Source: Streptomyces sp. CB01580 (GTDB lineage: Bacteria; Actinomycetota; Actinomycetes; Streptomycetales; Streptomycetaceae). From it: a DNA stretch of 64,000 nucleotides. The stretch is from the NCBI RefSeq assembly GCF_001905795.1, contig NZ_LIXJ01000004.1, positions 248,001 through 312,000 of the forward strand. Reading direction: 5' to 3'. Both the position numbers and the translations under genes were made by a program. Below are positions 35,039 through 43,902 of this stretch, piece after piece (positions within the stretch are counted from its first letter, which is position 1; the number at the start of each line of letters is the position of its first letter). Under the pieces are notes generated by a model that was given only the letters and a program-made list of their open reading frames with translations, searched no databases and was not told the DNA's origin.

Positions 35039-36868
35039 ATGTGCGGAATCGTCGGATATATCGGGAAGCGTGATGTGGCCCCGCTGCTGCTGGAAGGGCT
35101 GCAGCGACTGGAGTACCGGGGGTACGACTCCGCGGGCATCGTCATCACCGGCAAGGCGTCGGCCGGGAAGCCCGCCGCCCTGAAAATGGTGAAGGCGAAG
35201 GGCCGGGTCCGTGAGCTGGAGGCCCGTGTCCCCAAGCGCTTCAGCGGCACCACCGGCATAGCCCACACCCGCTGGGCCACCCACGGCGTCCCGAGCGACG
35301 AGAACGCGCACCCGCACCTGGACGCCGACAACAAGGTCGCCGTCGTCCACAACGGCATCATCGACAACGCCGCCGAGCTCCGTGCGAAGCTCGTCGCCGA
35401 CGGTGTCGAGTTCCTCTCCGAGACCGACACCGAGGTGCTGGTCCACCTGATCGCCCGCGCCCAGGCGGACAGCCTGGAGGAGAAGGTCCGCGAGGCACTG
35501 CGCTCGGTCGAGGGCACGTACGGCATCGCCGTGCTGCACGCCGACTTCAACGACCGGATCGTGGTCGCCCGCAACGGCTCCCCGGTCGTCCTCGGCATCG
35601 GCGAGAAGGAGATGTTCGTCGCCTCCGACGTCGCCGCGCTCGTCGCCCACACCCGCCAGGTCGTCACCCTCGACGACGGCGAGATGGCCACCCTGAAGGC
35701 CGACGACTTCCGTACGTACACGACGGAGGGCTCGTCCACGACGGCCACGCCCACCACCGTGGAGTGGGAGGCCGAGTCGTACGACATGGGCGGCCACGAC
35801 ACGTACATGCACAAGGAGATCTCCGAGCAGGCCGACGCCGTCGACCGGGTGCTGCGCGGCCGGATCGACGACCGGTTCGCCACCGTGCACCTGGGCGGTC
35901 TCAACCTGGACGCCCGCGAGGCGCGCGGGGTGCGCCGGATCAAGATCCTGGGCTGCGGCACCTCGTACCACGCCGGTCAGATCGGCGCGCAGCTGATCGA
36001 GGAACTGGCCCGGATCCCCTCGGACGCCGAGCCGGCCTCCGAGTTCCGCTACCGCAACCCGGTCGTCGACCCGGACACCCTGTACATCGCGGTCTCCCAG
36101 TCCGGTGAGACGTACGACGTGCTGGCCGCCGTCCAGGAGCTCAAGCGCAAGGGCGCCCGGGTGCTCGGTGTCGTCAACGTGGTGGGCTCCGCCATTGCCC
36201 GCGAGGCCGACGGCGGCACGTACGTCCACGCCGGGCCCGAGGTCTGCGTCGTGTCCACCAAGTGCTTCACCAACACGGTCGTCGCGTTCGCGCTGCTCGC
36301 CCTGCACCTGGGCCGGATCCGGGACCTGTCGGTGGCCGACGGCAAGCGGATCATCGACGGGCTGCGCAGGCTGCCCGCCCAGATCGACGAGATCCTGGCG
36401 AACGAGGACGAGATCAAGCGACTGGCGGCCGAATACGCGGACGCCAAGTCGATGATGTTCATCGGCCGGGTGCGCGGCTACCCGGTGGCCCGCGAGGCGT
36501 CCCTGAAGCTCAAGGAGGTCTCGTACATCCACGCGGAGGCCTACCCCGCCTCCGAGCTGAAGCACGGCCCGCTGGCGCTGATCGAGCCCGCCATGCCGAC
36601 GGTCGCGATCGTGCCGGACGACGACCTGCTGGAGAAGAACCGCGCCGCGATGGAGGAGATCAAGGCCCGCAGCGGCCGTATCCTCGCCGTCGCCCACCAG
36701 CCGCAGGACAAGGCCGACCACACCATCGTCGTGCCGAAGAACGAGAACGAGCTGGACCCGATCCTGATGGGCATCCCGCTCCAGCTCTTCGCGTACCACA
36801 CGGCGCTGGCCATGGGCCGGGACATCGACAAGCCGCGCAACCTGGCGAAGTCCGTCACCGTCGAGTAG
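35039..36868 (+). CDS. glmS: Glutamine-fructose-6-phosphate aminotransferase
   Basis: 609 aa. Cys2 nucleophile in MCGIVGYIG, GATase type II domain (HTRWATHGVPSDENAHPH, VVHNGIIDNA), then two SIS domains (GCGTSYHAG, SQSGETYDVLAAVQELKRKGA, PASELKHGPLALIE) and C-terminal LAKSVTVE. Makes glucosamine-6-phosphate for the cell wall. The 18-bp repeat AGGACCGGCCCGGCTGCG occurs twice just upstream. Confidence 0.96.
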   Translation: MCGIVGYIGKRDVAPLLLEGLQRLEYRGYDSAGIVITGKASAGKPAALKMVKAKGRVRELEARVPKRFSGTTGIAHTRWATHGVPSDENAHPHLDADNKVAVVHNGIIDNAAELRAKLVADGVEFLSETDTEVLVHLIARAQADSLEEKVREALRSVEGTYGIAVLHADFNDRIVVARNGSPVVLGIGEKEMFVASDVAALVAHTRQVVTLDDGEMATLKADDFRTYTTEGSSTTATPTTVEWEAESYDMGGHDTYMHKEISEQADAVDRVLRGRIDDRFATVHLGGLNLDAREARGVRRIKILGCGTSYHAGQIGAQLIEELARIPSDAEPASEFRYRNPVVDPDTLYIAVSQSGETYDVLAAVQELKRKGARVLGVVNVVGSAIAREADGGTYVHAGPEVCVVSTKCFTNTVVAFALLALHLGRIRDLSVADGKRIIDGLRRLPAQIDEILANEDEIKRLAAEYADAKSMMFIGRVRGYPVAREASLKLKEVSYIHAEAYPASELKHGPLALIEPAMPTVAIVPDDDLLEKNRAAMEEIKARSGRILAVAHQPQDKADHTIVVPKNENELDPILMGIPLQLFAYHTALAMGRDIDKPRNLAKSVTVE

Positions 36869-36923
36869 ACCCGCCGCGGTCGCGGCGGTCCCGTCCTCCC
36901 CGCGCCGGCCGCGCACCCGGCCG

Positions 36924-36964
36924 AACGGCCCCGCACCCGCTGTCGCGGTGGGTGCGGGGCCGTT
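36924..36964 (+). terminator. glmS terminator
   Basis: 15-bp perfect stem (36924-36938 with 36950-36964), 11-base loop, starting 56 bases after the stop. Confidence 0.85.
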
Positions 36965-37552
36965 CCCGTACCGGCTCCCGTCGGCCTCTCGGGCACGTTC
37001 GTGAGTGACCGATACCGAACGCCAGGGAACCGGCAACGGCACGGCACGACCGGGGCCGACGGCACCAACGGCCCGTGCCCGGGCGGCCGTCGCCCTCGGC
37101 GGACGCCCGTCGCAAGCGCCCACCCTGCAACCTATTGAGCGCTATACACCTTTCGCACGCCGGTACTTGACCACCATCACCCGGCGGATCGCCGGTTTCC
37201 GACAGGCGACTTGACGCCACGTCGGGCGAGTGGATCACACCTCACGGCCGGGACGGCCCCCTACAACGGGGGGTGGCGACCAGGACGACCGCGGCGACGT
37301 ACCACGGAACGACGGACCGGTCCGGGACGCCGGCACGGGCAATACGGGCGAAGACGCCGGAAGGGGTGGAGTCAGCGAGAACGACGGAACAACGGGAGCG
37401 GCACCGGCGGAGGCGACGGATCGCCGTCCACGACGGGCCGAGGCGCACCGGCAGGACCGATGCGCACCGGGCCGGGCCGCTCGGCGGCGGCCGCCGCCCG
37501 GACGGGGCCGTCCAACGGCCCGAGGCGTCCTACGGCCCCGCCGCTCTCCCGC
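36965..37552. other. Gene-poor stretch between glmS and the universal stress gene
   Basis: Nearly 590 bp. A relatively A/T-rich patch with TATTGAGCGCTATACACC (about 37133-37150) could be a promoter. Open frames through here lack SDs and family resemblance. I see no gene. Confidence 0.45.
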
Positions 37553-38074
37553 TCAGGGGATGACGACGACCGGGCGCTGGGCGCGCCGCGCGAGGCGCCC
37601 CGCCACCGAGCCGAAGATGCGGCCGACGACGCCGTGCGTGGAACCGACGACGATGGCGTCGGCCGAGTACTCCCGGCCGACCTCCTCCAGCTCGTGGCAG
37701 ATGTCCCCGCCACGCTCGACGAGCACCCAGGGAACCTCGGAGAGGTAGTCCGCGCAGGCGAGCTCCAGGCCGAGCACCTCGGTGCGGTGGTCGGGCACGT
37801 CGACGAAGACGGGCGGCTCGCAGCCTGCCCAGACGGTGGTCGGCAGCCGGTTGGCGACGTGGACGATGATCAGGCCGGAACCCGATCGACGGGCCATGCC
37901 GATGGCGTACGCGAGCGCACGTTCGCTGGAGGTCGAGCCGTCGAAGCCGACGACGACCCCGTGTTGGAAGGCAGGGTCGCAGGAATGACGTGTTTCTTCG
38001 GCCGCCTGCGGGCCCGACATGGGGTCGGCCACCTGCTTGCGGTCGGCGGGTTCGGGGATTTCGTGACCGGCCAT
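37553..38074 (-). CDS. Universal stress protein
   Basis: 173 aa, single Usp domain: GVVVGFDGSTSSERALAYAIGMARRSGSGLIIVHVAN...ADAIVVGSTHGVVGRIFGSVAGRLARRAQRPVVVIP. The ATP-binding G-x-x-G-x9-GS pattern is present. About 35 disordered residues precede the domain. Likely responds to hypoxia or starvation, as other actinobacterial Usp proteins. Confidence 0.88.
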   Translation of the reverse strand: MAGHEIPEPADRKQVADPMSGPQAAEETRHSCDPAFQHGVVVGFDGSTSSERALAYAIGMARRSGSGLIIVHVANRLPTTVWAGCEPPVFVDVPDHRTEVLGLELACADYLSEVPWVLVERGGDICHELEEVGREYSADAIVVGSTHGVVGRIFGSVAGRLARRAQRPVVVIP

Positions 38075-39067
38075 CGGTGTCTCGGCGAAGAGAGTCCTCG
38101 TGAGGAGAGCGACGTGGGCAAGAGTGTCAGCGGGCGGTGTAGCGGTGTCCGGGAATCATCTTCCCAACCCCTTACCCCCAAGGGTACGGCGCCATTCCTC
38201 CACTGCCCAGACCCGCGCAAAGCGCGCGCGACGTTTCACGGAGCATGCCCGAGGCGGACCCGTATGGCAATGCCGGTTGCGCCGTACACCGACGGGAGCG
38301 ACTCCGGTAAGCCCCCGGACGGTTCCGCTCCGTGACTCCGCGGCGCCCCCGGAGCCCCGTCCATCATGCCGCCACCCGCCCCCGCTCGACCCCGCCCCGC
38401 CCCGGAATCGCGGCCTCCGCACGGAGCGGATCACCGCCCCGCGCGGGGTCGGCGCGACGGCGGCCCGCCTCGCCGACACCCGCCCTCCCCATCCGCCCCC
38501 ACCGCCCCACCCCGGCCCCCGCCACCCGGCGACAGACCGATACCGGCCCACATGCCGGAATCCGTTCGCCCGTCGACACCACCCCGACATACGGGACGAT
38601 CGGTCGCCCGACCTGCCCAGGGGGGCGCAAAGAAGCAGTCGGGCAACGGGGTTGTGCGCCGGTCTACTGACTGAATCACGTATGCACAACCATCTATTTT
38701 CAGCCAACTTCTCACCCCCATAGGTCCCTTGCCGAAATGGCCGATCAACCCCCTTGCCACCAGGAAGGAAGAGACCGCGCGGTACGATTCTGCCCGCCGA
38801 AGACGGGACGGGGACGGGCCATCAAGGCCAGGCGCCCTTCCATGGAGGGCTGACGAGTGAAACGCTTCGTGATCGAATGCTTCCCGCCAAGTTGCCTTGT
38901 CGACATAACGCCGGTTGGTGAACTTGTCACGACTGCAGCACGGGACGCAGTAGATTCGATCTTGGGTATCGAGGACCGGGGACTCGTGCAGGACCGAGGG
39001 GAAAAGTGCAGGAGCGACAGGCCCGCAAGGACCAGGAAGACGCGAACACCGAGGGGGGCTTAGCGTC
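38075..39067. promoter_or_regulatory. Long upstream region of adpA
   Basis: 993 bp without a supportable gene. It holds usp signals at its left end, an 8-bp inverted repeat GGTTGTGC/GCACAACC (38650-38657, 38684-38691) beside the only strongly A/T-rich segment, and two partial matches to gamma-butyrolactone-receptor sites (38587-38608 and 38903-38924). A 68-codon frame (38857-39063, GTG start) ends 4 bases before adpA but has poor third-position bias. Long leaders are usual for adpA. Confidence 0.55.
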
Positions 39068-40297
39068 ATGAGCCAGGACTCCGCCACCGCAACGGAGGCC
39101 GTACGGAAGCTCGGCGGCCGACGACGACGAGAAGTCGTCGCCGTGCTGCTGTTCAGCGGCGGCCCCATCTTCGAGAGCTCGATCCCGCTCTCCGTGTTCG
39201 GAATCGACCGACAGGACGCGGGGGTCCCGCGTTACCGACTGCTCGTCTGCGGCGGGGAAGACGGACCGCTGCGAACCACCGGGGGGCTCGAACTCACCGC
39301 GCCCTACGGGCTGGAGGCGATCGGCAGGGCCGGCACCGTCGTGGTGCCCGCCTGGCGTTCGATCACCTCGCCGCCGCCCGCGGAGGCGCTGGACGCGCTG
39401 CGCCGCGCCCACGAGGAGGGGGCCCGCATCGTCGGGCTGTGCACCGGCGCGTTCGTGCTCGCGGCGGCCGGCCTGCTGGACGGCCGCCCGGCGACCACGC
39501 ACTGGATGTACGCGCCGACGCTGGCCAAGCGCTATCCGTCGGTCCACGTCGATCCGCGTGAACTCTTCGTCGACGACGGCGATGTGCTCACGTCGGCCGG
39601 GACCGCCGCCGGGATCGATCTCTGCCTCCACATAGTCCGCACCGACCACGGCACGGAGGCCGCCGGGGCGCTGGCCCGTCGGCTGGTCGTACCGCCGCGG
39701 CGCAGTGGCGGTCAGGAGCGCTACCTCGACAGGTCTTTACCTGAGGAGATCGGCTCCGACCCGCTCGCCGAGGTCGTGGCCTGGGCGCTGGAGCACCTCC
39801 ACGAGCAGTTCGACGTGGAGACGCTGGCCGCGCGCGCCTACATGAGCCGACGGACCTTCGACCGCAGGTTCCGCTCGCTCACCGGAAGCGCACCGCTCCA
39901 GTGGCTGATCACCCAGCGGGTGCTGCAGGCGCAGCGGCTGCTGGAGACGTCCGAGTACTCGGTCGACGAGGTCGCGGGCCGTTGCGGCTTCCGCTCGCCG
40001 GTCGCGCTGCGCGGGCACTTCCGGCGCCAGCTGGGCTCCTCCCCCGCCGCGTACCGGGCCGCCTACCGGGCCCGTCGTCCGCAGGGCGGAGGCGTCGAAG
40101 GGGTCGGCGACGTGCTGGAGACGATCGTGCCCGCCCAGGCGGGTGCGGCGGGCCGGCGCGGTGCGGCCATGGCGCCGGGGCCTCATGTCGTGACGCCGTC
40201 GGCGGTCGCGGCGGGAGTGCCGGAGCTCGGGAAGCCGGGCCCCGACGCATACGTCACCGGACGCCCGGCCCTGCCGGGGCAGAGGAGCGCCCCGTAG
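39068..40297 (+). CDS. adpA: AdpA, AraC-family master developmental regulator
   Basis: 409 aa. N-terminal DJ-1/PfpI-like dimerisation domain (VAVLLFSGGPIFESSIPLSVFGIDRQDAGVPRYRLLVCGGEDGPLRTTGGLELTAPYG, GLCTGAFVLAAAGLLDGRPATTHW), C-terminal double HTH (VETLAARAYMSRRTFDRRFRSLTGSAPLQWLITQRVLQAQRLLETS...VDEVAGRCGFRSPVALRGHFRRQLG). Leu224 is encoded by TTA (39737-39739), making translation depend on bldA tRNA. AdpA activates sporulation and antibiotic genes. Orn follows 9 bases downstream, as in other Streptomyces. Confidence 0.97.
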   Translation: MSQDSATATEAVRKLGGRRRREVVAVLLFSGGPIFESSIPLSVFGIDRQDAGVPRYRLLVCGGEDGPLRTTGGLELTAPYGLEAIGRAGTVVVPAWRSITSPPPAEALDALRRAHEEGARIVGLCTGAFVLAAAGLLDGRPATTHWMYAPTLAKRYPSVHVDPRELFVDDGDVLTSAGTAAGIDLCLHIVRTDHGTEAAGALARRLVVPPRRSGGQERYLDRSLPEEIGSDPLAEVVAWALEHLHEQFDVETLAARAYMSRRTFDRRFRSLTGSAPLQWLITQRVLQAQRLLETSEYSVDEVAGRCGFRSPVALRGHFRRQLGSSPAAYRAAYRARRPQGGGVEGVGDVLETIVPAQAGAAGRRGAAMAPGPHVVTPSAVAAGVPELGKPGPDAYVTGRPALPGQRSAP

Positions 40298-40306
40298 GGT
40301 GGGGCC

Positions 40307-40909
40307 ATGAACGACCGCATGGTGTGGATCGACTGCGAGATGACCGGGCTCTCGCTGGCGGACGACGCACTCATCGAGGTGGCCGCGCTGGTCACCGACT
40401 CGGAGCTGAACGTGCTCGGCGAAGGGGTGGACATCGTGATCCGCCCGCCGGACGCGGCCCTGGACGCGATGCCCGAGGTGGTGCGCCGGATGCACACCGC
40501 CTCGGGCCTCCTCGACGAGCTGGCCCGGGGCACCACCCTGGCCGACGCCGAGGCCCAGGTGCTGGCGTACGTCCGCGAGCACGTGAAGGAGCCCGGCAAG
40601 GCCCCGCTCTGCGGGAACTCGGTCTCCACCGACCGCGGGTTCCTGGCGCGGGACATGGCGGCACTGGAGGGCTATCTCCACTACCGGATCGTCGACGTGT
40701 CCTCGATCAAGGAGCTGGCGCGCCGCTGGTACCCGAAGGCGTACTTCAACAGTCCGGAGAAGAACGGCAACCACCGGGCGCTCGCGGACATCCGCGACTC
40801 CATCACGGAGCTGCGCTACTACCGCGAGGCGGTCTTCGTCCCGCAGCCCGGGCCGGACTCGGAGCACTCCAAGGCCATCGCGAAGCGCGTCGCACCGCCC
40901 GCTCCGTAG
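40307..40909 (+). CDS. orn: Oligoribonuclease
   Basis: 200 aa. DEDDh exonuclease: VWIDCEMTGLSLADDALIEVA, LCGNSVSTDRGFLARDM, HYRIVDVSSIKELARRWYP, NHRALADIRDSITELRYYRE. Degrades 2-5 nt RNAs including pGpG from c-di-GMP turnover, hence its role in development. The 3' Pro-rich tail is normal. Confidence 0.96.
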   Translation: MNDRMVWIDCEMTGLSLADDALIEVAALVTDSELNVLGEGVDIVIRPPDAALDAMPEVVRRMHTASGLLDELARGTTLADAEAQVLAYVREHVKEPGKAPLCGNSVSTDRGFLARDMAALEGYLHYRIVDVSSIKELARRWYPKAYFNSPEKNGNHRALADIRDSITELRYYREAVFVPQPGPDSEHSKAIAKRVAPPAP

Positions 40910-41119
40910 GCCGGGCCCACGGAGCTCCGCCGTACCGCCCGGCCCGCGCGCAGCGTACGGGGCCGTACGGCGGGGCTTCGCGGACACGCCGCGGCCCGTG
41001 GCGAAGCCACTGGTCATGGGCCTTTCGAGGGTTCCGGGCGACGGCCGAACAACTGTGGCGCGAGCACCCTCCCGGACCCTGTACACTTTTTCTCGGCCGG
41101 TCGGAAACGACCGGACACG

Positions 41120-41192
41120 GTGGGTATAGCTCAGCTGGTAGAGCACCTGGTTGTGGTCCAGGATGTCGCGGGTTCGAGTCCCGTTACTCACC
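41120..41192 (+). tRNA. tRNA-His (anticodon GTG)
   Basis: Acceptor GTGGGTA (41120-41126) pairs TACTCAC (41185-41191); discriminator C 41192 faces an extra G (41119), the His-specific G-1. D-loop AGCTCAGCTGGTAGAGC, anticodon stem CCTGG/CCAGG around TTGTGGT (GTG at 41153-41155), T-arm GCGGGTTCGAGTCCCG. CCA not encoded. It is the left border of an integrated island. Confidence 0.97.
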
Positions 41193-41202
41193 CTGAATGA
41201 TC

Positions 41203-41234
41203 AAGGGCTGACCTGTGAAAACGGGTCAGCCCTT
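41203..41234 (+). terminator. tRNA-His terminator
   Basis: AAGGGCTGACC (41203-41213) pairs perfectly with 41224-41234, followed by CTTCTT. Confidence 0.85.
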
Positions 41235-41238
41235 CTTC

Positions 41239-41271
41239 GTGTTCCCGCATTTGGGAACACTGCGGGAACAC
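41239..41271. promoter_or_regulatory. Candidate integrase arm sites / att region
   Basis: Three copies of GTGTTCCC (one forward at 41239, two inverted at about 41253-41260 and 41264-41271), with GTGTTCCCGCA and TGCGGGAACAC forming a perfect 11-bp inverted pair. Lies between the tRNA-His terminator and the integrase stub, where arm-type sites of tyrosine-integrase elements occur. Confidence 0.5.
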
Positions 41272-41284
41272 GGGCGTCCGTCCC

Positions 41285-41494
41285 GTGCCCTCTCGTCCCG
41301 ACATAGCGAGCATCGGGGAACGGCCCAAGAAGGACGGCACCACCGCTTACCAGGTGAAGTGGCGCCAGGACGGTGAGTGGCAGAGCGAGAAGTTCGGCGA
41401 CTCCGACAGTGCCAAGCAGTTCAAGAACCTCGTCGAGGCTCACGGTGGCCAGTGGCCCCACAGCTGGGTACGCGGCGAAGGTACGGCGAGAAGC
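41285..41494 (+). pseudogene. Truncated tyrosine integrase, N-terminal arm-binding domain
   Basis: In-frame VPSRPDIASIGERPKKDGTTAYQVKWRQDGEWQSEKFGDSDSAKQFKNLVEAHGGQWPHSWVRG is the AP2-like DNA-binding start of actinobacterial phage/AICE integrases. The frame then runs into unrelated sequence; core-binding and catalytic domains (R-HxxR-Y) are gone. Location right next to tRNA-His shows which element family integrated here. Confidence 0.8.
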
Positions 41495-41495
41495 C

Positions 41496-41700
41496 GTGAC
41501 CGCGCCGACCAGGCGACCGCTCCCGGATCCGAGCACACTGACGTGGGACCAGGCCAACGGCCGCGCCTGTGTCTGGTGTAGGCGGCTCCTCACTACTGGC
41601 ACGATCCGCGTCGGCGTCATCCCCGACCGGCTCGGCGCCCACAACCTCGACACCGAGGTATGGACTGGTCCTTGCTGCGCGGACGTCGGGAGACAGCCCG
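41496..41700 (+). pseudogene. Remnant of a small zinc-ribbon AICE/plasmid protein
   Basis: GTG 41496 opens VTAPTRRPLPDPSTLTWDQANGRACVWCRRLLTTGTIRVG...LGAHNLDTEVWTGPCC, with CVWC and a late CC as zinc ligands. This resembles short proteins carried by Streptomyces integrative elements and plasmids. After PCC the frame runs on into unrelated sequence. A second copy of its end lies at 46707. Confidence 0.5.
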
Positions 41701-41931
41701 GTAGACCCGAGACTCCCGTTCCGGTGGCTCAGTGGGGACTGTCATACACCGGAGCGGGCCCAGATCCCGCTTCTCTGCGCAGATCGCGCCCGCCCACCCC
41801 TGGCCGGACAAGAAAGACAAGGCGTTCGGCCCGATGCGGACCGGCATGGCCGGTCCCGACCGCACTGCTCTGCACACCCTGGCCCTCTCCACCTCACCTG
41901 AGGCTCCCGTGCCCGCTGGACTGGAGGATCG

Positions 41932-42674
41932 ATGCAGCAGTTACCTCTCATCTCGGGTGCTGAATCGGACCGCTTTATCAACCTGCCGAAAGAGCTGGAA
42001 GACGACCTGACCAAGATCGGAGGCACGCTCCCTGCCTGGAAGGTGGAGGGCGCCTTCCAGGCGGATTCCACGATCGAGCAGTACCGCACCAAACTGGATT
42101 CGGCTCCGCTGTTCAACGAAATCAGGGGCCCCTCCTCGTCGCACTCAACGGGGCTGCTGGCGGATACGCCGTAGTGCGTCTGGGGAACATCGCCCAGGCC
42201 CTGGGGGACGGGGAACAGTTCCTCCGCCTGGCGACGGCGATTCTCGCCGAAGTGGCGATCCCCTTCCAGCCCTTCCAGCGATGGCCGCTGTGGAAGGAGA
42301 TCGGGACCAACCTCGACGCCAATCCCGGGCAGTCCACCGGCATGGGGTACAACGCGTTCCACATGGACCTGGTCAACGCGACCGTCCCGCCGGACTGCAC
42401 CACGCTGCTGTGCGTCCGGCCCGATCCGCTCGGAGCTGGCGCGAGCATCCTCTCCAACGCCCGCGAGGCCGTATCCCGCCTGACACCATCGAGTCGCGCC
42501 CGCCTGGCCGACGTGGCATACCGCTACGGCGGCTTCTTCCGCCTGTCCGACGTCGGCGAAGAGTACACACCGTTCCCCGTCCTGGACGGCGAACCCGAAG
42601 ACCACGGGTTCGTACGGTTCACCGCCAAGATGCTCGCCGAGTCCGAACTCGACGAGGAACACGCCCACGCCGCT
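41932..42674 (+). pseudogene. Broken Fe(II)/2-oxoglutarate oxygenase (TauD/clavaminate-synthase-like)
   Basis: First frame: MQQLPLISGAESDRFINLPKELEDDLTKIGG... to about 42125. The reading then continues one base out of phase as PLLVALNGAAGGYAVVRLGNIAQALGD...PFQRWPLWKEIGTNLDANPGQSTGMGYNAFHMDLVNATVPPDCTTLLCVRPDP. FHMD is the His-x-Asp iron motif. A single missing C in the GGGGCCCC run near 42126-42132 explains the shift. The 3' end, including the distal iron His, is cut off at about 42674 where the glycosyltransferase gene begins. Codon 4 is TTA. Confidence 0.75.
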
Positions 42675-42687
42675 AGTGCTGTGAGTC

Positions 42688-43500
42688 CTAGATCCGCGAG
42701 TTACGCAAGGACTGCCACACAGCACCGGTCAGCGCCCGCGTCGCCCGGGGCACCGACAGCCCTTCGTGCTCGCGGTACAGCGCCCAGTTGTAGGGGATGA
42801 GGGACATCTTGTTGGAGGACAGCGATCCTGCCTGGTGGGCCCTGTACACCGCCAGCGGCTCGGGGAGACCCCAGGCGTCAGCGCCGTCACGCATGATCGA
42901 CAGCCACAGGGCGTAGTCCTGCCTCTTCCGCATCTCCGGCATCAGCCGCGTGCCAAGGACATTGCGGTCGTACATGGCGGTCAGTGCGCCGATGTAGTCC
43001 CGGACCAGCATCGCGCGGTAGTCCACGTGCTCCCGCGCACGGACCACGCGCCCGTTCGGGATGAAGTCGGTGCTCTCGCCGTCGTAGTCGGCGTCCATCT
43101 TGAAGTACGAGGTGAACGTCAAAGGCGCCGTGCCCGCCGCGGCGAATTCGATCTGCCGCTCGGTCTTCTCCGGGAGCCACATGTCGTCGCTGTCGAGAAA
43201 GGCGACGTAGTCCCCTCGGGCCCGCTCGATGGCGAGGTTGCGTGCCCGGCCGGCGCCGCCCTGCTCGGGTGCCGATTCCGGCAGTACGCGCTTGTCCTGC
43301 CGGGCGAACTCCATGAGCAGGTCCATGGAGCCATCGGACGACTTGTCGTCGGTGATCAGCAGCTCCAAGTCGCTGTGGGTCTGTGTGAGCACCGACCGGA
43401 CCGCTGCGCCGAGAGTGGCTGCCGAGTTGTACACGGGCATCACGACAGACACCAGGGGCACAGCGCTTCTCTCCTTGCTCAGCCAGGAACGACGGTCCAT
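42688..43500 (-). CDS. Family 2 glycosyltransferase
   Basis: 270 aa from ATG 43500. GT-A fold: PLVSVVMPVYNSAATLGAAVRSVLTQTHSDLELLITDDKSSDGSMDLL, GGAGRARNLAIERARGDYVAFLDSDDMWLPEKTERQIEF (DxD), then KRQDYALWLSIM with the W-rich acceptor region. Resembles enzymes that add sugars to surface polysaccharide or teichoic acid. Head-to-head with a nucleotide-sugar dehydrogenase stub, so it probably belonged to a larger polysaccharide cluster now lost. Confidence 0.88.
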   Translation of the reverse strand: MDRRSWLSKERSAVPLVSVVMPVYNSAATLGAAVRSVLTQTHSDLELLITDDKSSDGSMDLLMEFARQDKRVLPESAPEQGGAGRARNLAIERARGDYVAFLDSDDMWLPEKTERQIEFAAAGTAPLTFTSYFKMDADYDGESTDFIPNGRVVRAREHVDYRAMLVRDYIGALTAMYDRNVLGTRLMPEMRKRQDYALWLSIMRDGADAWGLPEPLAVYRAHQAGSLSSNKMSLIPYNWALYREHEGLSVPRATRALTGAVWQSLRNSRI

Positions 43501-43528
43501 TCAAACACTGGAATCGGTAGGAGCTGCC

Positions 43529-43585
43529 ATGCATGTTGTTGTCGCTGGTCAGGGCTGTGTGGGGCTGCCGTTGGCCGTGCGCTGA
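43529..43585 (+). pseudogene. Stub of a UDP-sugar/nucleotide-sugar dehydrogenase (first 18 residues)
   Basis: MHVVVAGQGCVGLPLAVR then TGA. This is the Rossmann GxGxxG opening of the UDP-glucose/UDP-ManNAc dehydrogenase family (usually GQGYVGLPLA). GTAGGAG precedes the ATG at normal spacing. The rest of the gene is missing. 43586-43902 shows no further gene. Confidence 0.7.
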
Positions 43586-43902
43586 GTTTGCTGCTCATCC
43601 ACTGCGGGGCCTGGGCGGGCACCACCGCTGGACATGCGGACGGGTCCTGCCGAGGATCGGCGTCCCCACACGTTCTGGCCCCGATCATCAATGGCCGGCA
43701 ACGCCGTAAACATGTGCTGTGCAAGGAGAAGTCGGAAGGCCGGTGAGCACCCGGATGCACGGTCCCGACGGCTGAGACAGGATCGGTATTGGAAGGTGTC
43801 TTGTTCCTGCGGCATTGCGCGGGACCTCGCCGCCAACCAGTGCCTCGGCGTCCGGCCGAGCTGGGGGTGACGCCCGTTCCGGCGTTCAACCGGAGTTTTC
43901 TC

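Noticed and set aside
38857..39063. 68-codon frame ending 4 bases before adpA
   Set aside because: GTG start without good SD and mixed third positions; kept only as a note in the adpA leader.
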